Origin: Stieleria magnilauensis
GTDB lineage: Bacteria > Planctomycetota > Planctomycetia > Pirellulales > Pirellulaceae
Direction of reading: 5' to 3'
DNA: 64,000 nt
Assembly: GCA_007753675.1 (NCBI GenBank)
Contig: CP036432.1
Coordinates: 9,891,381 to 9,955,380, forward strand
The notes under the pieces are model-generated. The model did no database searches and was not told the DNA's origin. It worked only from the letters and a program-made list of their open reading frames with translations. The position numbers and the translations under genes are program-made. Position 1 is the stretch's first letter. Each line of letters starts with the position of its first letter. Shown here one piece after another: positions 18,660 through 28,018 of the stretch.

Positions 18660-19067
18660 TCAAGCCGTGTCGGCCTGGTAGGAATCAAACATCCGGCTCA
18701 TCATCGCCGCCGGGTGGGACTTGCGTTTCTCGGCAAGTCGGTGACAACCGATACATTCTCGCGCGTACGGCACCGCACGAAGCCGCGTCAGTGGGATCGG
18801 CTTTTTACAACTCTCGCAGTCTCCGTACTTGCCTTCGTCCAACCGCTGGATCGCGGCATCGATCGCCTCCAACTCGCGCCCCTCGACCTCCAACAGCTGG
18901 CTGTTCAATTCGGCTTGCACCGTGTCGGCGACCGCATCGAGGACGTCGCCGGTCTTGGACGGTTTGCCCTGCAAGAGACTGAGGTCGCCGATGGCGGACC
19001 GAATCAATGCGTCGCGTCGTTTCAGGAGAGTCGCTCGCAATTTCTTAATTGAGTCTTTTCTTGCCAT
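18660..19067 (-). CDS. DksA/TraR-type C4 zinc-finger protein
   Basis: 135 residues with an N-terminal helical hairpin (KKLRATLLKRRDALI, then LEAIDAAIQRLDEGKYG) and a C-terminal four-cysteine zinc finger: CESC (84, 87) and CIGC (105, 108). This is the DksA/TraR layout; such proteins act in the secondary channel of RNA polymerase, often with ppGpp. The start has AGGTGAT just upstream of ATG 19067. The acidic tip residues of classic DksA cannot be assigned with certainty, so a TraR- or YocK-like role is possible. The next gene downstream on this strand is HtrA. Confidence 0.88.
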   Translation of the reverse strand: MARKDSIKKLRATLLKRRDALIRSAIGDLSLLQGKPSKTGDVLDAVADTVQAELNSQLLEVEGRELEAIDAAIQRLDEGKYGDCESCKKPIPLTRLRAVPYARECIGCHRLAEKRKSHPAAMMSRMFDSYQADTA

Positions 19068-19504
19068 CGGATCACCTAAATCTCTATGTATGCCTGTCGG
19101 TCTTACGAGCCCTGCCAGCCTTTAGTTCCGCAATTCGCCTACCAATTGAACTGAAACTTGGCAACCACCGCTGTGAAATAGTAGAGGCGCCGCTCGTAAA
19201 GTCACCCTTGAAAGACAACGAATTTTCCCTTATGCCCCAGCAAGGGCGCCAGAGCAACCATTTTTGCGATATTCCGCAAATTTCGCTCGCTCCAAATCCG
19301 CTTTTGCGACGAGACAGTTTGCGTTGGGGTCCGCCCACCACCCTCAAGAGCCGCTTGGACGACCGTTGAGAACTGAAACCGCACAGATCAGGTGATTTTG
19401 GTTCACCCCAGCGACCGGTCTGTCCGAAACTCTGAAAACGGTCTTGTCTGTCGGCAACGACCCCATCCAGGCAATTTTGCAAGCAAAGACGCAAGGAACG
19501 TGTC
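19068..19504. other. divergent promoter region between dksA-like and FHA genes
   Basis: About 437 bp without a supported gene. It must carry the promoters for the DksA-type gene (minus) and the FHA protein gene (plus). A small inverted repeat, TTTGCG-N6-CGCAAA, is at 19263-19280. Antisense frames here have no recognisable features. Confidence 0.5.
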
Positions 19505-22500
19505 GTGATGAACGACCAAAACGACGGCCCCTCGAGCCCCACCGATCTGCATCAGTCCAACCACGACATCAAGTTCGTGGCCTCGGCGGGACACCTGCGC
19601 GACGACGACTCCTCGCGGATCGGGATCATCCCTGACGCGTTGACCCAGACGCTGCCGCGGCTCGGCGGCCTGACCGCTGGCGGAGCGTCGCTGGAGGGAT
19701 CGCGGTCGATTCCGGCGACGGGCCAGACGGCTTTGGAGTTCCGTGTGATTCGCCCCGGCGCTCCGGTCCGCAGGCTGCGACTGACCGGCAACCGCTACAC
19801 CTTCGGCAGCGGCGAAGGGTGCTCGATCCGGCTGGATGATGAATCGCTTCGCCCCATGCACGCCGTCCTGCTGCGTGACGCACACCGAATTTTGATGCGC
19901 GCCTATTCGGTGCCGCTGGAATGCAACGGCAACCGGGTCACCGAATCGGTGCTTCGGCTGGGTGACATCATCCGCATGGGCCAGTATCGATTCGAGTTGC
20001 TTGCCGCACCGGAGGCGTCCGCACCGCGACACGCCGCGTTGGAAACCCGCGAATCGGTGTTGCACGAGCGGCTGACTCAGTTGAGCCAGCAGTGGCATGC
20101 GCGGCACGCCGAATGCGAAGTGCGCGAGAGCCGGTGCGATCAACGCGAGTCCGAATTACACGGCCGCGAAACGGAACTGTGGAGTCGCGCCGAATCCTTG
20201 CAGCACCGCGAAAGCCATCTGCTGGCCCAGGAAGCAGCCGTCCGCGAGATCCAAGAGACCTACGCGGCGACCCAGGAAGAACTGAAATCGCTGCGGATGC
20301 GAGAGATCGAGACCAGCGAGGCGCTGCAAGAAAAGGAAGCCGAGTTGCAGCACAAGAGTGACTTGTTGCGTGAGCGGCAAGCGGAACTCGAACGACGCCA
20401 GGCCGAATGGCAACAGCGTGAAGAGCAGTATGCCGAGCATGCCGCCGAGGCGCAGCGAAAGCTGGAACAAACTCAGCAACAGGCTCAATCGGCCAGCGAT
20501 GCCGTCGGTCGGATGCGCGATGAGTTTTCGACGCTCAGCGAACAACTGACGGAACTGAGGGAACGACACAGCGAGTTGCAGGCCCGCGAGAAGCGTGAAC
20601 AACAAGAGCACGAGCGGCTGCGGAGTGAACTGGAAGCGGCGCGTGACCAAGCGATCGACAGCGTTGCCGAAAGCGAAGCCAAACGCCAGGCGACCGAGAG
20701 CGAACTGGAGCGAGTGTCGGCGGATCTACAATCCACACGCGAAGAACTGGCCCGCATCCGTGAGGAGAGCAAACAGTGCCAGCATGAGTTGAGCGAGAAG
20801 CTGCGCGCGACCGGTCAGGAGCTTCAGGCGACGCGCGAAGACGCAGAACAATCGCGTCGGGCTGCCGAAGAAGAACAAGCGTACAACGAAAAACGGATCG
20901 CCGAACTCGAAGAACGACTCGCCAAGATTCAAGAGAATCGTGAAGAGAGCGAGCGGTCGACGGACGAGGAAATCGCCGCACTGCATCGCAAGCATGCGTC
21001 CGCCGAAGAGGCCCGGGCCGAGGCAGACGAAGCCCGTGCCCAAGCCGAGGCCGCTCGCCAAACCGCCGAAGCGGCCCGCACCGATGCCGAAGCCGTCGCC
21101 GAAGAACTGCGCGAGAACATTCGCCAGTTGCAAGAAAACGTCACCGAAGCGACGCAAGAAGCGTCCCAGTTGCGGATCGACCAAGAAGGCGCCAACGCGT
21201 CGATCCGACAGCTCGAATTGCTGGTCGACCAAACCAAAAACAATCAATCGGCGCAGCAAGAATCCTGGACGCAAGAATGCGACCAGCTGCGGCAGACGAT
21301 CGAAGACCTGTCGATCCAACTGGCCGCGGCAAACGTCGAACTCGGCCAGCTTCAATCCGCCAACGAAGCGCTCTCCTACGAGCTGGCGCAATCCTCCTCC
21401 GGCGACGACGATCACGAAACGTCCAACCAGGCGGTGATCGATTCGGAACAGTTCCGGATCCTGGAACAGGAACTCGATTCGGCCCGCCAGGAAATCGAGC
21501 GGTTGCGAGAAACACACGCCGAAACCGTTTCGCGTTTGGAAACCGAGCGACAAGAAAGCGAGTCGGCGCTGCGTCACGAGATCGAACAACTGCGTGATGA
21601 AATCGCCTCGGCACAGCAAACCGCCGAAGCACATCTCCAGGGATTCGCTCAGGCAACCGACTTGGAACCGGCCAACAGCCCCAGTCCAGCAACGGAACAA
21701 TTTGTCGAGTCGGGTGAAAATCGCTGGCGGTTGGAGTCCGAACAATCGGTCGAACAAAGCAGCCATCTGTACGAGGAACGGGGATACGAGGAAGGGTACG
21801 ACGACGGCTCTCTCGAAGGCGGCGAATCAGAGCCGGTGAATTGGTCGCAAACCGAATCGCTTTCCGATGCGGCTGATCCCACGACCGACGACCCACAAGC
21901 CTCCGACCCCACCGCGGAAACACCGTCCGAAGGTCAAGCGGCAACCGATCAAAGCGTTTCCTGGCACGATGAATTGCCCGAGCAGGCGATCGATGGCGCG
22001 ATCGATGAGATCGAACACAACGTCGAACAAGCCATCTCGGACTACGAAGCACCGCAGTCAGAATCGGCCTGGGCAGACCATCAAGACCATGGCCCCCAAG
22101 ACCATGGCGATCAAGACCATGGCGACACCGATCCTTCGGCCGGCGACATGGCGGACGTCGACATCGCACACGACTTCTCGATTGAATCGACGACCGAACA
22201 AGAGTCGCCACTGGATTGGTCCGCCTTCATGCCCGGCGGCGATGTCCAGTCGTCTAGCGATGACGACACACAGTCACCCGAGCAGGTGCTCGATCAAGAA
22301 CCCGAGCAGGTGCTCGATCAAGAACCCGAACAGGCCGAACCTGAACAGGCGGGCCTGGAAGCGAATGCATGGGACCAGTCATCGTGGCAGACCGATGCGG
22401 AGCAATCCGGTGAAGCCAACGACTATGAGGCGACGCAGCAGTGGGACGGTGTCACCGACGACGGGAACGACACCGCGTCATCCGGGCTGGATTCACTGCT

Positions 22501-23578
22501 TCACGGCGAAGAAGACGAAGCGGTCGCGGAAGACCAAACCGTCGAGGACGCTGAACCACCCGCCGGAAGCCTGGCGGCGATGCTGATCCGTGACTTGGCC
22601 GGCGACGACGAAGCACCGCAAGAACACAGCGATGCGAACGCAGACGAAGAAAACGCATACGATGAAAGCTCGTCTGACGATCACTCCTATCAGGACAACT
22701 CCTACGCCGACGATGTCTCCGCTGAATCAGCGGAATCCGAGGACTCCGTCGAGGAGGGCCATCATGCGACCTTTGTGATGGACAGCGAGATTGAGTTCTC
22801 CGCCGATGAATCCGATGGCGAATCCGACGCCTGGAGCCTGGAGTCTCCCCACCAGGACGAACCACTGGCAAACGACGCGACCGGTCTGGCGGAATCTTTC
22901 GATCAGCCGCAAGACGACCTCGACCGCGACGCCGCCGCAGAGGAATTCACGTCGCAGACCGCTCTGGTGTCCGAACACGACACCGTCGTGGCCGCCGACG
23001 ACGGGCCGGAAGACGATTCGATCGAAGCCTACATGAGCCGTTTGTTGCAACGCGTTCAAGGCGAAGATCAACCGAAGCAGCCTGCTCCGCCAGCGCCGGC
23101 CAGCGTTCCCGTCGCCGAAACCGAACAAGACGATTCCGCGATCGAGTTGGACGAATCGGACGAAGCGGAGTTGGAACAGTCACATCCGGTCGAACCGTCG
23201 ATCAAGGACAGCGTGCCGTTGGTTCCGCGTTCGCAAGCGCCGGAGTTATCGCGCAACCTTTCGGCGATGCGTGAATTGGCCAACCAGTCGGCCCGCAATG
23301 CCGTCTCGCGCAGCATTCGAATCCAGGCGCGTGACACCCAGATGAAAGCCGCACTCAAAGGCGGTTTGGCTCTCGGGTTCGCCACCATGGGGATCGCCGC
23401 CTTTATTTTCGTCACGTGGTCGGGGACAATCAAATTCGGATTGGTCGGCGCGTTCCTGGTGCTCGCCGGTGTGTTTGGGCAAGAAGGCTACGTGCTGGCG
23501 AGAGATGCCCGACGTCGTTTGGCGCTGGCGGACCAGCAAACCGCCGAAGAGGCCGACGACGACTTGGCTGACGAATAG
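19505..23578 (+). CDS. large FHA-domain, coiled-coil, C-terminally membrane-anchored protein
   Basis: The start is the GTG at 19505 or the ATG at 19508; AAGGAA lies about eight bases before the former. The product is about 1357 residues. An FHA domain (about 90-165; RYTFGSGEGCSIRL, LRPMHAVL, CNGNRV) should bind phosphothreonine. A very long, highly charged coiled coil follows (about 185-720). Next is an extremely acidic, low-complexity region (about 720-1240) with short repeats. Two hydrophobic segments near the C-terminus (about 1280-1325) end in a basic cytoplasmic tail. The layout suggests a membrane-tethered filament or scaffold that docks to phosphorylated proteins, possibly substrates of the local Ser/Thr kinases. 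I do not recognise a named family. Confidence 0.8.
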   Translation: MMNDQNDGPSSPTDLHQSNHDIKFVASAGHLRDDDSSRIGIIPDALTQTLPRLGGLTAGGASLEGSRSIPATGQTALEFRVIRPGAPVRRLRLTGNRYTFGSGEGCSIRLDDESLRPMHAVLLRDAHRILMRAYSVPLECNGNRVTESVLRLGDIIRMGQYRFELLAAPEASAPRHAALETRESVLHERLTQLSQQWHARHAECEVRESRCDQRESELHGRETELWSRAESLQHRESHLLAQEAAVREIQETYAATQEELKSLRMREIETSEALQEKEAELQHKSDLLRERQAELERRQAEWQQREEQYAEHAAEAQRKLEQTQQQAQSASDAVGRMRDEFSTLSEQLTELRERHSELQAREKREQQEHERLRSELEAARDQAIDSVAESEAKRQATESELERVSADLQSTREELARIREESKQCQHELSEKLRATGQELQATREDAEQSRRAAEEEQAYNEKRIAELEERLAKIQENREESERSTDEEIAALHRKHASAEEARAEADEARAQAEAARQTAEAARTDAEAVAEELRENIRQLQENVTEATQEASQLRIDQEGANASIRQLELLVDQTKNNQSAQQESWTQECDQLRQTIEDLSIQLAAANVELGQLQSANEALSYELAQSSSGDDDHETSNQAVIDSEQFRILEQELDSARQEIERLRETHAETVSRLETERQESESALRHEIEQLRDEIASAQQTAEAHLQGFAQATDLEPANSPSPATEQFVESGENRWRLESEQSVEQSSHLYEERGYEEGYDDGSLEGGESEPVNWSQTESLSDAADPTTDDPQASDPTAETPSEGQAATDQSVSWHDELPEQAIDGAIDEIEHNVEQAISDYEAPQSESAWADHQDHGPQDHGDQDHGDTDPSAGDMADVDIAHDFSIESTTEQESPLDWSAFMPGGDVQSSSDDDTQSPEQVLDQEPEQVLDQEPEQAEPEQAGLEANAWDQSSWQTDAEQSGEANDYEATQQWDGVTDDGNDTASSGLDSLLHGEEDEAVAEDQTVEDAEPPAGSLAAMLIRDLAGDDEAPQEHSDANADEENAYDESSSDDHSYQDNSYADDVSAESAESEDSVEEGHHATFVMDSEIEFSADESDGESDAWSLESPHQDEPLANDATGLAESFDQPQDDLDRDAAAEEFTSQTALVSEHDTVVAADDGPEDDSIEAYMSRLLQRVQGEDQPKQPAPPAPASVPVAETEQDDSAIELDESDEAELEQSHPVEPSIKDSVPLVPRSQAPELSRNLSAMRELANQSARNAVSRSIRIQARDTQMKAALKGGLALGFATMGIAAFIFVTWSGTIKFGLVGAFLVLAGVFGQEGYVLARDARRRLALADQQTAEEADDDLADE
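22082..22126 (+). repeat. 15-bp tandem repeat (3 units) in FHA gene
   Basis: Three near-identical 15-bp units with core CAAGACCATGGC encode Asp-His-Gly-containing pentapeptides in the acidic region of the FHA protein. Confidence 0.8.
22277..22324 (+). repeat. 24-bp exact tandem duplication in FHA gene
   Basis: Two identical 24-bp units encode PEQVLDQE twice, followed by degenerate continuations. It is probably a recent slippage event within the acidic region. Confidence 0.8.
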
Positions 23579-23647
23579 TTCCCGACGGATCGCTTTTCCA
23601 ATCGCTAAGATCTTTTCGGACCGAGCACGGCCGGGAGCATTCGTACG

Positions 23648-25069
23648 ATGTCACTGTTGATCCAAAACGGCACGATCATCACCCCCGATCAGCGTTATGT
23701 CGCTGACATCTTGATCCAAGGCGAATCGATCTACCGGATCGCCCCCGTGATCGACACCTCGGACGTCGGCGATGTGGAGATCATCGACGCGGAGGGCAAG
23801 TATGTGTTTCCGGGTTTCATCGACCCACACGTCCACATCTACTTGCCGTTCATGGGGACCTACGCCAAGGACACGTACGACTCCGGCAGTCGTGCCGCAC
23901 TGGTCGGCGGCACGACCACGCTGATCGAAATGTGCTGTCCGGCACGCGAAGACGACCCCTGGGATGCCTATCAGTTGTGGAAAGGTAAAGCGGAAGGCCT
24001 CTCGGCGTGCGACTACTCGTTTCACATGGGCGTCACTCGGTTTGACGAGACGACCGAGCCACTGCTGCGGCGCATCGTTGCCGATGGCGTCACGTCGTTC
24101 AAAGTTTTCCTGGCCTACAAAGGCGCGTTCGGTGTGAGTGACGAGGAACTCTATCGCACCTGTCGCTTGGCGAAGGATTTGGGCGTGGTGGTCACGGCAC
24201 ACTGCGAGAACGCCGACCTGGTCGCCCAGCTGCAAACGTCACTGGTGGCCGCGGGCAAGACCGGCCCGGAATTTCACGAACCCTCGCGTCCGGTCGCCGT
24301 GGAAGCCGAAGGGGTGCACCATTTCTGTACGTTCCTGAAGATGACCGGTGCGGCCGGCTACATCGTCCACACGTCCTGCCGGGACGCCGTCGAAGCGGCG
24401 CTGAAGTTTCAAGTCCAGGGCGTCGACGTGAACCTCGAAACCGTGATCCCGTACCTGGTACTCGACAAGACGTACGCCGAACGTCCGAACTTCGAAGGCG
24501 CCAAGTACGTGATGAGTCCCCCGATCCGCGATCTCTCACATCAAGATTACCTTTGGAATGCACTCCGGTCCGGCGTGATCTCCACCGTCGCCACCGATCA
24601 TGCGCCGTTCGACTTTGTCGGCCAAAAGGAGATGGGCAAACCGCCCGAATCCGATTTCACCAAGATCCCCAACGGCATCCCATCGGTCGAGCATCGTCCC
24701 ACGCTGCTGTATACCCACGGCGTTGCGACCGGCCGCATCGACTTGCACCGCTTCGTCGAATTGCTGTCGACGTCGGCGGCAAAGCAGTTCGGCATGTTCC
24801 CCCGCAAAGGAAGCATCCAACCGGGCTGCGACGCCGACTTGGTGATTTGGGATCCGGACTACCGAGGCACGATCTCGGCGGCCACACACACGATGAACAC
24901 CGACTACGACGGATTCGAAGGCTTTCCGATCATCGGCCGCCCCGCCGTCGTCACCTGCCGCGGAAAAGTCTCCGTTCGCGACGGCCAGTTCACCGGCACC
25001 CTCGGTCACGGACGACAAGTCGCCCGGTCGACGAAAGGCAGCGACGTCGATTCAATGGCTACACCGTGA
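23648..25069 (+). CDS. dihydropyrimidinase / D-hydantoinase family amidohydrolase
   Basis: A 473-residue cytoplasmic enzyme, near the usual family length. Signature residues of the cyclic amidohydrolase fold are present: metal ligands H61 and H63 in DPHVHIY, the carboxylated lysine K152 in TSFKVFLAYKG, H185 in TAHCEN, a histidine in VHTSC, and the aspartate in ATDHAPF. The final SAAKQFGMFPRKGSIQPGCDADLV segment is typical of dihydropyrimidinases. It should open dihydropyrimidine or hydantoin rings (reductive pyrimidine degradation). No dihydropyrimidine dehydrogenase or beta-ureidopropionase gene is adjacent, so the physiological substrate is open. GGGAG lies about ten bases before the ATG. 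Confidence 0.9.
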   Translation: MSLLIQNGTIITPDQRYVADILIQGESIYRIAPVIDTSDVGDVEIIDAEGKYVFPGFIDPHVHIYLPFMGTYAKDTYDSGSRAALVGGTTTLIEMCCPAREDDPWDAYQLWKGKAEGLSACDYSFHMGVTRFDETTEPLLRRIVADGVTSFKVFLAYKGAFGVSDEELYRTCRLAKDLGVVVTAHCENADLVAQLQTSLVAAGKTGPEFHEPSRPVAVEAEGVHHFCTFLKMTGAAGYIVHTSCRDAVEAALKFQVQGVDVNLETVIPYLVLDKTYAERPNFEGAKYVMSPPIRDLSHQDYLWNALRSGVISTVATDHAPFDFVGQKEMGKPPESDFTKIPNGIPSVEHRPTLLYTHGVATGRIDLHRFVELLSTSAAKQFGMFPRKGSIQPGCDADLVIWDPDYRGTISAATHTMNTDYDGFEGFPIIGRPAVVTCRGKVSVRDGQFTGTLGHGRQVARSTKGSDVDSMATP

Positions 25070-25098
25070 CGCATCAGCGGCTGCAGCACTGAAGGTGA

Positions 25099-25163
25099 TA
25101 GCGGAACGGCGCGAGCCGTCCGGTGTCAGCGTTGAAAACCGGAGGGCTCGCGCCCTGCCGCTA
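25099..25163. repeat. palindromic repeat, family A
   Basis: Imperfect inverted repeat with about 26-bp arms: TAGCGGAACGGCGCGAGCC... pairs with ...GGCTCGCGCCCTGCCGCTA around a short loop (GTCAGCGTTGAAAA). It lies between the convergent amidohydrolase and small membrane protein genes, where it could also work as a terminator hairpin. Confidence 0.75.
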
Positions 25164-25200
25164 ACAGATAACGGAAGACTCAAACCGTTCGCGTCGGCCC

Positions 25201-25773
25201 CTACAACCGCTCGTAGAACCCGCGCGGCTGATGATCCGGATGGGCGCGAAGAAATCGCACCAACTGGCCTGCGACCGTTTCGGTGTGCACCCGGTCACGT
25301 GAGCTGCCCACCAGCAGAATCACCCGTTCTCCGGCGACGTCCAATCGAATGAAATAGGTGGTTCGCACAGGACCATCGGGACTGCCATTGCGTGTGTTCT
25401 GCCAATCGACACTGTCGATGCGAATCGCCCGCACGTCCGCGACCGGGATTCGAGAAACCTCGGGGGCCAACCAGTGGAACACCGATCGATCGCTGCGGAC
25501 CACGTCGGCTGCATCGAACCGTCCGACAAGCGTTTGCCGCTCGTACGACATCGCCACCACGATCGCAACACAAATCGTCGGAACCCCGAATTCAATCGCG
25601 ATCTTCTGCCACTGAGATCGGGACCATTGGCCTCGACGCGTCCGATGCGCCGCCATCACGACGTACAACACGAGCAATCCGCCAACAAACAGCAGACTGA
25701 ACGGCGCGTTGGAATAGTCGAAGACAATCCCTTCGGCGGACTGCGCGTATTGCTCGATCTTAAAAAAGCTCAC
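25201..25773 (-). CDS. small membrane protein of unknown function
   Basis: 190 residues from a GTG start. Two hydrophobic segments (about 24-42 and 60-78) are joined by a short basic loop. A soluble C-terminal domain of about 110 residues follows, with alternating beta-type strands (IPVADVRAIRIDSVDW, YFIRLDVAGERVILLV). The C-terminal part could be a small PH-like domain, but I cannot assign a family. It is a single gene followed by a family A palindrome; the upstream neighbour is a 14-bp tandem array. Confidence 0.6.
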   Translation of the reverse strand: MSFFKIEQYAQSAEGIVFDYSNAPFSLLFVGGLLVLYVVMAAHRTRRGQWSRSQWQKIAIEFGVPTICVAIVVAMSYERQTLVGRFDAADVVRSDRSVFHWLAPEVSRIPVADVRAIRIDSVDWQNTRNGSPDGPVRTTYFIRLDVAGERVILLVGSSRDRVHTETVAGQLVRFLRAHPDHQPRGFYERL

Positions 25774-25889
25774 GGGACGTCACATTCGACTCGGTTTGCG
25801 GGGGAACGCCGGCAGCCCCTTACCCAGGGCGGCGGCTTGAACTTCCGTGCGCAAGCTTATAGGCCGATCGCAACCCGGCGTCAAATCCG

Positions 25890-26114
25890 CCCCCATCATT
25901 CCGCCCCCATCATTCCGCCCCATCATTCCGCCCCCATCATTCCGCCCCCATCATTCCACCCCCATCATTCCGCCCCCATCATTCTGCCCCCATCATTCTG
26001 CCCCTATCATTCTGCCCCTATCATTCTGCCCCTATCATTCTGCCCCTATCGTTTTGCCCCCATCATTCTGCCCCGTATTATTCTGCCCCTATTATCCCTG
26101 TCCCCATCATTCTG
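25890..26114. repeat. 14-bp tandem array, about 16 units
   Basis: Sixteen consecutive units of consensus CCCCCATCATTCnG (one of 13 bp, two of 15 bp). The left units end in CCG and the right ones in CTG with CCCCT starts, so variants are clustered. The array lies 20 bp beyond the stop codon of the SWIM gene, so it would be transcribed into that gene's 3' region. There are no spacers, so it is not a CRISPR. Expansion by slippage is likely; any role in transcription termination is a guess. Confidence 0.95.
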
Positions 26115-26134
26115 CCATCCCTCCCGCATTCTTC

Positions 26135-28018
26135 TCACGACAACCAATCATTCCAAGCCTGCCGATGGTAGTCGGCACGAAACACGTTTTGATAACGATC
26201 GGTAGCGGCCAACAGGTGGCACAAGCCGGGCAGATCGTCTGCGCCCCCAGAGTCTGAAACTCTCGATTCGGTCGCCGCCGACGCCACGGCATCGGCAAGC
26301 CTTGCGGCGGTCGGCAACAATTGACGCTTCAACATTCGGATCATTCGACGATGCCCGCCGGAGGCCGGTGACGCGACGCTGCCGCGACCACCGAGGACCA
26401 GCGTCCGTTGCTGGCGCGCGAGTCCCGCCACGCCATCGACGCTGGGTTCCGCCTGTCCACGCGAATCGACGGTGGCAGCGAGCGCAGGACTGCCTGGCTC
26501 TGGATCGGTCCGCGAAAAGAAGTGCCGTTCCAATCGATCCAGCCCCAACTGGCAGACGTTCTGCCATGATTCAGGTAGCTCCAGTCTCGGATCGTCATCG
26601 GAACCCGCGCGGCACGCTTCAACGCGTATCGCAAGCGCATCAATCGATCCGGCCTGGTGGCGTCGGACACGCCCGATGACGAAAACGTTCAGTCCTGGGC
26701 TGCGGGCGACGAGTTCCAGGTTTTCACGATACGGCACCTGGTCGGTGTCCAACGCGATCCGCAGCCTCAACGGACGCGAAACACCATCCGCCTTGACCAA
26801 CACGGCGTCTTCGTGCCGCCCGAGGACCTGACAGCGAAACGCGACGAAGTCTGGTTCCGCCGGAGCCGTCGGTCCGACCGATTCGTCCGTCGCAAAGAGC
26901 TGTTCGACCTGGTCGGCCAAGGATCGCCCGAAACGCGACGTCCACGCCGCTGATTCATCGATCGGCCGGTCGGTCTGTTTCCGCACGGCCCAGCGAGTCT
27001 TTGATCCTCGTCCCAGTCGCCGATCCGGCGATGCCGTCATGTTTTGAACGTCCACACTCGACCGGCAAAGCTGAAACGCAGAAATCGTCGTACCGCCCAA
27101 TTCGATTCCTCCGCGATACGCTTGCGACGCCAAGTCGGCTTCTCCGGGGCGCACTTCGCTGACCTGATAAATCTTTCCGTCGTCCGCCATCATCGAAACA
27201 CACACTCCCGCGTAGCCGGACCGCGTCACGATCGGTTCGGCCACCAGACTGACCAGCCGCGAAACGTCCACCGGTTCAAACGATCGACGGACCTGGCCGA
27301 TCGTTTCAAGGTCGGCCACAGGTTGCCGGAGCACACGCCGTGCGATGACGACCGCGCGGGCGAGATCGCTTTGTAACTGCGAGACATCCGTGTTGCCCGA
27401 TTGTGCCCGCAACCGCACCACGCCCTCGACAACACTCAGGACGGCCGACGATAAATGAACCAGTCCCGCGGCGCGGCATTGATGCGCCGCCCGCAACAGC
27501 GCCGATTGCAACACGACGCCACAGCGCCGAGCGCCGCTGCACAACATCAATTCGATCGCATCGAGACAGCGGCTGGCGGCGTCACGCATCGCAGCGTTGA
27601 TTTCAATCACCGATGATTCGTCGCCAGGCTGCGATCCAGGCTGCGATCTAGGCTGCGATTCAGATGCTTGATTCGGAGCAGCTTCGTGATCCGAACGTGC
27701 CGCATCGGTCTCGATCGGCAAACAGCTGACACAAGCCAGCAGATGAAAACACTTCGGCGACAGCAAGCACGAACAAGAAACCTGTTGGAGTTGCGTCACG
27801 CGTTTCGACTCGCCATCCCATTCCAATCGCACGGTTTCGTCACCAGTGCTGATCGTCACGCAAGTCGCTTCGGCAGTCCAAGTCCAAGCGTGTGCGATCG
27901 CCGGATCTTTGTCCAAGCGTTTTCGCACGCGCGAAGGCGCCGAGTCGATCAAGTTGGCGAGCACGTCGGCGCGAACACTCAGTTGGCCGCAGATGCTGGG
28001 GCGATCCGACTCATCCAT
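26135..28018 (-). CDS. SWIM zinc-finger protein (YehQ-like)
   Basis: The ATG at 28018 is chosen because GGAGG lies eight bases upstream; it overlaps the stop of the preceding VWA gene by 8 bp. The product is about 627 residues. The SWIM motif is CSC-x5-CFH at about residues 81-91 (CSCLLSPKCFHLL), a zinc-binding fold predicted to contact nucleic acid or protein. The rest is helical and poorly characterised. SWIM proteins of this kind are the last member of the enterobacterial yehL-yehM-yehP-yehQ gene set, and the same order is seen here: MoxR ATPase, DUF5682-VWA, SWIM. It is probably translationally coupled to the VWA gene and works with it. Confidence 0.85.
   Translation of the reverse strand: MDESDRPSICGQLSVRADVLANLIDSAPSRVRKRLDKDPAIAHAWTWTAEATCVTISTGDETVRLEWDGESKRVTQLQQVSCSCLLSPKCFHLLACVSCLPIETDAARSDHEAAPNQASESQPRSQPGSQPGDESSVIEINAAMRDAASRCLDAIELMLCSGARRCGVVLQSALLRAAHQCRAAGLVHLSSAVLSVVEGVVRLRAQSGNTDVSQLQSDLARAVVIARRVLRQPVADLETIGQVRRSFEPVDVSRLVSLVAEPIVTRSGYAGVCVSMMADDGKIYQVSEVRPGEADLASQAYRGGIELGGTTISAFQLCRSSVDVQNMTASPDRRLGRGSKTRWAVRKQTDRPIDESAAWTSRFGRSLADQVEQLFATDESVGPTAPAEPDFVAFRCQVLGRHEDAVLVKADGVSRPLRLRIALDTDQVPYRENLELVARSPGLNVFVIGRVRRHQAGSIDALAIRVEACRAGSDDDPRLELPESWQNVCQLGLDRLERHFFSRTDPEPGSPALAATVDSRGQAEPSVDGVAGLARQQRTLVLGGRGSVASPASGGHRRMIRMLKRQLLPTAARLADAVASAATESRVSDSGGADDLPGLCHLLAATDRYQNVFRADYHRQAWNDWLS

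Noticed and set aside
19084-19542. 152-residue minus-strand frame upstream of the DksA-type gene
   Set aside because: No recognisable domain, no good start and it runs into the start of the FHA gene; more likely promoter DNA.
20726-21766. 346-residue minus-strand frame in the FHA gene
   Set aside because: Antisense to the coiled-coil coding region, leucine/phenylalanine-rich as expected from reading Glu/Gln codons backwards.
25890-26114. Possible CRISPR array
   Set aside because: Units are 14 bp and directly adjacent with no spacers; it is a simple tandem repeat.
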